Positions 57,453 to 64,000 of a DNA stretch of 64,000 nucleotides are shown piece by piece. This DNA is from Telmatactis stephensoni (Eukaryota; Cnidaria; Anthozoa; Actiniaria; Isophelliidae): assembly GCA_029948255.1 (NCBI GenBank), contig JALIZF010001685.1, forward strand, positions 354,001-418,000. Reading direction: 5' to 3'. Every line of letters begins with the position of its first letter. Position 1 is the first letter of the stretch. Position numbers and translations under genes: made by a program. A model generated the notes under the pieces. The model ran no database searches, was not told where the DNA came from, and saw only the letters and a list, made by a program, of their open reading frames with translations.

Positions 57453-60400
57453 GGGGGGCTATAGCCTTTGCATCTTATCGGATTTGGGGATTTTTTGCGC
57501 ATTTTGCATGGGCTATACCCTTTGCATTTTGTCGATTTTTGACCATTTTTGGCAATTTTGCATGGGCTATAGCCTTTGCATTTTGTCGATTTTTGACCAT
57601 TTTTGGTAATTTTGCATGGGCTATAGCCTTTGAATTTTGTCGATTTTTGACCATTTTTGGCAATTTTGCATGGGCTATAGCCTTTGCATTTTGTCGATTT
57701 TTGACCATTTTTGCGCATTTTGCATGGGCTATAGCCTTTGCATTTTGTCGATTTTTGACCATTTTTGGCAATTTTGCATGGGCTATACCCTTTGCATTTT
57801 GTCGATTTTTGACCATTTTTGGCAATTTTGCATGGGCTATAGCCTTTGCATTTTGTCGATTTTTGACCATTTTTGCGCATTTTGTATGGGCTATAGCCTT
57901 TGCATTTTGTCGATTTTTGACCATTTTTGCGCATTTTGTATGGGCTATTACCTTTGCATTTTGTCGATTTTTGACCATTTTTGCGCATTTTGCATAGGCT
58001 ATAGCCTTTGAATTTTGTCGATTTTTGACCATTTTTGGCAATTTTGCATGGGCTATAGCCTTTGCATTTTGTCGATTTTTGACCATTTTTGGCAATTTTG
58101 CATGGGCTATAGCCTTTGCATTTTGTCGATTTTTGACCATTTTTGCGCATTTTGCATGGGCTATACCCTTTGCATTTTGTCGATTTTTTACCATGTTTGG
58201 CAATTTTGCATGGGCTATAGCCTTTGCATTTTGTCGATTTTTGACCATTTTTGGCAATTTTGCATGGACTATAGCCTTTGCATTTTGTCGATTTTTGACC
58301 ATTTTTTCGCATTTTGCATGGGCTATAGCCTTTGCATTTTGTCGATTTTTGACCATTTTTGGCAATTTTGCATGGGCTATAGCCTTTGCATTTTGTCGAT
58401 TTTTGACCATTTTTGCGCATTTTGCATGGGCTATACCCTTTGCATTTTGTCGATTTTTGACCATTTTTGGCAATTTTGCATGGGCTATAGCCTTTGCATT
58501 TTGTCGATTTTTGACCATTTTTGCGCATTTTGCATGGGCTATAGCCTTTGCATTTTGTCGATTTTTGACCATTTTTGGCAATTTTGCATGGGCTATAGCC
58601 TTTGCATTTTGTCGATTTTTGACCATTTTTGGCAATTTTGCATGGGCTATAGCCTTTGCATTTTGTCGATTTTTGACCATTTTTGCGCATTTTGCATGGG
58701 CTATACCCTTTGCATTTTGTCGATTTTTTACCATGTTTGGCAATTTTGCATGGGCTATAGCCTTTGCATTTTGTCGATTTTTGACCATTTTTGGCAATTT
58801 TGCATGGACTATAGCCTTTGCATTTTGTCGATTTTTGACCATTTTTTCGCATTTTGCATGGGCTATAGCCTTTGCATTTTGTCGATTTTTGACCATTTTT
58901 GGCAATTTTGCATGGGCTATAGCCTTTGCATTTTGTCGATTTTTGACCATTTTTGCGCATTTTGCATGGGCTATACCCTTTGCATTTTGTCGATTTTTGA
59001 CCATTTTTGGCAATTTTGCATGGGCTATAGCCTTTGCATTTTGTCGATTTTTGACCATTTTTGCGCATTTTGCATGGGCTATAGCCTTTGCATTTTGTCG
59101 ATTTTTGACCATTTTTGCGCATTTTGTATGGGCTATTACCTTTGCATTTTGTCGATTTTTGACCATTTTTGGCAATTTTGCATGGACTATAGCCTTTGCA
59201 TTTTGTCGATTTTTGACCATTTTTGGCAATTTTGCATGTGCTATAGCCTTTGCATTTTGTCGATTTTTGACCATTTTTGCGCATTTTGCATGGGCTATAG
59301 CCTTTGCATTTTGTCGATTTTTGACCATTTTTGGCAATTTTGCATGGACTATAGCCTTTGCATTTTGTCGATTTTTGACCATTTTTGCGCATTTTGCATG
59401 GGCTATAGCCTTTGCATTTTATCGATTTTTGACCATTTTTGGCAATTTTGCATGGACTATAGCCTTTGCATTTTGTCGATTTTTGACCATTTTTGCGCAT
59501 TTTGCATGGGCTATAGCCTTTGAATTTTGTCGATTTTTGACCATTTTTGGCAATTTTGCATGGGCTATAGCCTTTGCATTTTGTCGATTTTTGACCATTT
59601 TTGCGCATTTTGCATGGGCTATAGCCTTTGCATTTTGTCGATTTTTGACCATTTTTGGCAATTTTGCATGGGCTATAGCCTTTGCATTTTGTCGATTTTT
59701 GACCATTTTTGGCAATTTTGCATGGGCTATAGCCTTTGCATTTTGTCGATTTTTGACCATTTTTGCGCATTTTGTATGGGCTATAGCCTTTGCATTTTGT
59801 CGATTTTTGACCATTTTTGGCAATTTTGCATGGGCTATACCCTTTGCATTTTGTCGATTTTTGACCATTTTTGGCAATTTTGCATGGGCTATAGCTTTTG
59901 CATTTTGTCGATTTTTGACCATTTTTGCGCATTTTGTATGGGCTATAGCCTTTGCATTTTGTCGATTTTTGACCATTTTTGCGCATTTTGTATGGGCTAT
60001 TACCTTTGCATTTTGTCGATTTTTGACCATTTTTGCGCATTTTGCATGGGCTATAGCCTTTGAATTTTGTCGATTTTTGACCATTTTTGGCAATTTTGCA
60101 TGGGCTATAGCCTTTGCATTTTGTCGATTTTTGACCATTTTTGGCAATTTTGCATGGGCTATAGCCTTTGCATTTTGTCGATTTTTGACCATTTTTGCGC
60201 ATTTTGTATGGGCTATAGCCTTTGCATTTTGTCGATTTTTGACCATTTTTGCGCATTTTGTATGGGCTATTACCTTTGCATTTTGTCGATTTTTGACCAT
60301 TTTTGGCAATTTTGCATGGACTATAGCCTTTGCATTTTGTCGATTTTTGACCATTTTTGCGCATTTTGCATGGGCTATAGCCTTTGAATTTTGTCGATTT

Positions 60401-63400
60401 TTGACCATTTTTGGCAATTTTGCATGGGCTATAGCCTTTGCATTTTGTCGATTTTTGACCATTTTTGCGCATTTTGCATGGGCTATAGCCTTTGCATTTT
60501 GTCGATTTTTGACCATTTTTGGCAATTTTGCATGGGCTATAGCCTTTGCATTTTGTCGATTTTTGACCATTTTTGGCAATTTTGCATGGGCTATAGCCTT
60601 TGCATTTTGTCGATTTTTGACCATTTTTGGCAATTTTGCATGGGCTATAGCCTTTGCATTTTATCGATTTTTGACCATTTTTGGCCATTTTGCATGGACT
60701 ATAGCCTTTGCATTTTGTCTATTTTTGACCATTTTTGGCAATTTTGCATGGGCTATACCCTTTGCATTTTGTCGATTTTTGACCATTTTTGGCAATTTTC
60801 CATGGACTATACCCTTTGCATTTTGTCGATTTTTGACCATTTTTGGCAATTTTGCATGGACTATAGCCTTTGCATTTTGTCGATTTTTGACCATTTTTGG
60901 CAATTTTGCATGGGCTATAGCCTTTGCATTTTATCGATTTTTGACCATTTTTGGCCATTTTGCATGGACTATAGCCTTTGCATTTTGTCTATTTTTGACC
61001 ATTTTTGGCAATTTTGCATGGGCTATAGCCTTTGCATTTTGTCGATTTTTGACCATTTTTGGCAATTTTGCATGGACTATAGCCTTTGCATTTTGTCGAT
61101 TTTTGACCATTTTTGGCAATTTTGCATGGACTATAGCCTTTGCATTTTGTCGATTTTTGACCATTTTTGCCCATTTTGCATGGGCTATAGCCTTTGCATT
61201 TTGTCGATTTTTGACCATTTTTGCGCATTTTGTATGGGCTATAGCCTTTGCATTTTGTCGATTTTTGACCATTTTTGCGCATTTTCCATGGGCTATAGCC
61301 TTTGCATTTTGTCGATTTTTGACCATTTTTGGCAATTTTGCATGGGCTATGGCCTTTGCATTTTATCGATTTTTGACCATTTTTGGCCATTTTGCATGGA
61401 CTATGGCCTTTGCATTTTGTCTATTTTTGACCATTTTTGGCAATTTTGAATAGGGCTATAGCCTTTGCATTTTGTCGATTTTTGACCATTTTGGGCAATT
61501 TTGCATGGACTATAGCCTTTGCATTTTGTCGATTTTTGACCATTTTTGGCAATTTTGCATGGACTATAGCCTTTGCATTTTGTCGATTTTTGACCATTTT
61601 TGCGCATTTTGCATGGGCTATAGCCTTTGCATTTTGTCGATTTTTGACCATTTTTGGCAATTTTGCATGGGCTATAGCCTTTGCATTTTGTCGATTTTTG
61701 ACCATTTTTGGCAATTTTGCATGGGCTATAGCCTTTGCATTTTGTCGATTTTTGACCATTTTTGCGCATTTTGTATGGGCTATAGCCTTTGCATTTTGTC
61801 GATTTTTGACCATTTTTGGCAATTTTGCATGGGCTATAGCCTTTGCATTTTGTCGATTTTTGACCATTTTTGCGCATTTTGTATGGGCTATAGCCTTTGC
61901 ATTTTGTCGATTTTTGACCATTTTTGCGCATTTTGTATGGGCTATTACCTTTGCATTTTGTCGATTTTTGACCATTTTTGGCAATTTTGCATGGACTATA
62001 GCCTTTGCATTTTGTCGATTTTTGACCATTTTTGGCAATTTTGCATGTGCTATAGCCTTTGCATTTTGTCGATTTTTGACCATTTTTGCGCATTTTGCAT
62101 GGGCTATAGCCTTTGCATTTTGTCGATTTTTGACCATTTTTGGCCATTTTGCATGGGCTATAGCCTTTGCATTTTATCGATTTTTGACCATTTTTGCGCA
62201 TTTTGCATGGGCTATAGCCTTTGCATTTTGTCGATTTTTGACCATTTTTGGCAATTTTGCATGGGCTATAGCCTTTGCATTTTATCGATTTTTGACCATT
62301 TTTGGCCATTTTGCATGGACTATAGCCTTTGCATTTTGTCTTTTTTTGACCATTTTTGGCAATTTTGCATGGGCTATACCCTTTGCATTTTGTCGATTTT
62401 TGACCATTTTTGGCAATTTTGCATGGACTATAGCCTTTGCATTTTGTCGATTTTTGACCATTTTTGCGCATTTTGCATGGGCTATAGCCTTTGAATTTTG
62501 TCGATTTTTGACCATTTTTGGCCATTTTGCATGGACTATAGCCTTTGCATTTTGTCTATTTTTGACCATTTTTGGCAATTTTGCATGGGCTATAGCCTTT
62601 GCATTTTGTCGATTTTTGACCATTTTTGGCAATTTTGCATGGACTATAGCCTTTGCATTTTGTCGATTTTTGACCATTTTTGGCAATTTTGCATGGACTA
62701 TAGCCTTTGCATTTTGTCGATTTTTGACCATTTTTGCGCATTTTGCATGGGCTATAGCCTTTGCATTTTTGTCGATTTTTGACCATTTTTGCGCATTTTG
62801 TATGGGCTATAGCCTTTGCATTTTGTCGATTTTTGACCATTTTTGCGCATTTTGCATGGGCTATAGCCTTTGCATTTTGTCGATTTTTGACCATTTTTGG
62901 CAATTTTGCATGGGCTATGGCCTTTGCATTTTATCGATTTTTGACCATTTTTGGCCATTTTGCATGGACTATAGCCTTTGCATTTTGTCTATTTTTGACC
63001 ATTTTTGGTAATTTTGCATGGGCTATACCCTTTGCATTTTGTCGATTTTTGACCATTTTTGGCAATTTTGCATGGGCTATACCCTTTGCATTTTGTCGAT
63101 TTTTGACCATTTTTGGCAATTTTGCATGGACTATAGCCTTTGCATTTTGTCGATTTTTGACCATTTTTGGCAATTTTGCATGGGCTATAGCCTTTGCATT
63201 TTGTCGATTTTTGACCATTTTTGGCCATTTTGCATGGACTATAGCCTTTGCATTTTGTCGATTTTTGACCATTTTTGGCAATTTTGCATGGGCTATAGCC
63301 TTTGCATTTTGTCGATTTTTGACCATTTTTGGCAATTTTGCCTGGACTATAGCCTTTGCATTTTGTCTATTTTTGAGCCATTTCACCCGTTTTCCCTGTA

Positions 63401-64000
63401 CTATAGTCCATGGATGGATTTGGTCTATTTTTGACCATTTTTGGCCATTTTGCATGGGCTATACCCTTTGCATTTTGTCGATTTTTGACCATTTTTGGCA
63501 ATTTTGCATGGACTATAGCCTTTGCATTTTGTCGATTTTTGACCATTTTTGGCAATTTTGCATGGACTATAGCCTTTGCATTTTGTCGATTTTTGACCAT
63601 TTTTGGCCATTTTGCATGGACTATAGCCTTTGCATTTTATCGATTTTTGACCATTTTTGGCAATTTTGCATGGGCTATAGCCTTTGCATTTTGTCGATTT
63701 TTGACCATTTTTGGCAATTTTGCATGGGCTATAGCCTTTGCATTTTGTCGATTTTTGACCATTTTTGGCAATTTTGCATGGGCTATGGCCTTTGCATTTT
63801 ATCGATTTTTGACCATTTTTGGCCATTTTGCATGGACTATAGCCTTTGCATTTTGTCGATTTTTGACCATTTTTGGCAATTTTGCATGGGCTATACCCTT
63901 TGCATTTTGTCGATTTTTGACCATTTTTGGCAATTTTGCATGGGCTATAGCCTTTGCATTTTGTCGATTTTTGACCATTTTTGCGCATTTTGCATGGGCT
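57453..64000. repeat. 54-bp satellite array, about 121 units, continues past window
   Basis: Unit: GGGCTATAGCCTTTGCATTT, then TGTCGATTTTTGACCATTTT, then a variable 14-base end (TGGCAATTTTGCAT, TGCGCATTTTGCAT or TGGCCATTTTGCAT). Phase is exactly 54 bp (57506, 57560, 57614 and so on). Point variants (GGGC/GGAC, ATAGCC/ATACCC/ATTACC, GCATTTT/GAATTTT) mark subtypes. Single-base insertions shift the frame at about 61449 and 62767, and one unit is degenerate at 63371-63430. As the period is divisible by 3 and the unit lacks stops in several frames, open frames over 1,000 codons arise on both strands (KGYSPCKIAKNGQKSTKC and ILSIFDHFWQFCMGYSLC types). I do not call these genes. Confidence 0.95.
58020..59099. 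repeat. Higher-order repeat: two 540-bp (10-unit) blocks
   Basis: Diagnostic variants recur exactly 540 bp apart: GATTTTTTACCATGTTTGG at 58182 and 58722, and CATTTTTTCGCATTTTG near 58299 and 58839. The order of GGCAA and GCGCA units between them is the same. The match ends after about 59099, where the subtype order diverges. Confidence 0.85.

Noticed and set aside
57446..60688. 1,080-codon minus-strand frame (SPCKIAKNGQKSTKC repeats) as a giant repetitive protein
   Set aside because: It is one of several overlapping frames opened by a 54-bp satellite; the opposite strand is open just as long, and single-base indels break it further along the array.
58025..61453. 1,142-codon plus-strand frame (FAFCRFLTIFGNFAW repeats) as a membrane protein
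   Set aside because: Same satellite artefact; no start context, intron structure or non-repetitive part.
57453..64000. Array considered as a CRISPR locus
   Set aside because: Units are contiguous 54-bp copies without unique spacers, and the genome is eukaryotic.

Overview
The window looks like nuclear DNA from a metazoan, most likely an anthozoan cnidarian such as a stony coral. It is AT-rich. Its genes are split by GT..AG introns. One gene encodes a signal peptide, a PAN/apple module and a fibrinogen-related domain, an architecture common in cnidarians, and very many short fold-back (MITE-like) elements fill the space between genes. The species assignment is inference. There is no rRNA, CRISPR array, operon or other prokaryotic feature.

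Layout: (1) 1-8757, + strand: the 3' part of a TDRKH/Papi-like gene (end of a KH domain plus an extended Tudor domain). Its last exon has two possible splice acceptors. One ends the protein at 6602; the other opens a reading frame into a very large acidic, disordered exon (6833-8757). (2) 8758-25145: repeat-rich intergenic DNA with nested MITEs, a LINE remnant and a 507-bp element with 79-bp inverted repeats, a perfect 9-bp target duplication and an internal helicase-like gene fragment. (3) 25146-28624, + strand: a four-exon gene for a 405-residue ATP-grasp family protein; a 0.69-kb fold-back element sits about 11 bp inside its first intron. (4) 28625-44435: intergenic, with a 9-bp minisatellite, MITEs, a triplicated ~360-bp repeat and a weak candidate for a spliced short gene or lncRNA (32741-39470). 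(5) 44436-50860, + strand: a five-exon PAN plus fibrinogen-domain secreted protein with a 1-nt frameshift in exon 4. (6) 53215-53718, + strand: a small glycine-rich membrane protein. (7) 57453-64000: a 54-bp satellite array of about 121 units that runs off the window. Because 54 is a multiple of 3, it creates several very long but probably meaningless open frames on both strands.

The genes do not form a pathway. The TDRKH-like gene belongs to the piRNA system and the fibrinogen-domain gene to secreted lectin-like recognition. The biochemical roles of the ATP-grasp and small membrane proteins are unknown. The most notable items are the frame-switching acceptor pair joining a piRNA-pathway gene to a long acidic tail, the gene-capturing MULE-like element, a MITE family with G-runs at its ends and 8-bp duplications (one copy nested in another MITE), TTAA-flanked MITEs, a MITE carrying three copies of a perfect 12-bp E-box palindrome, and the 54-bp satellite with its 540-bp higher-order repeat.
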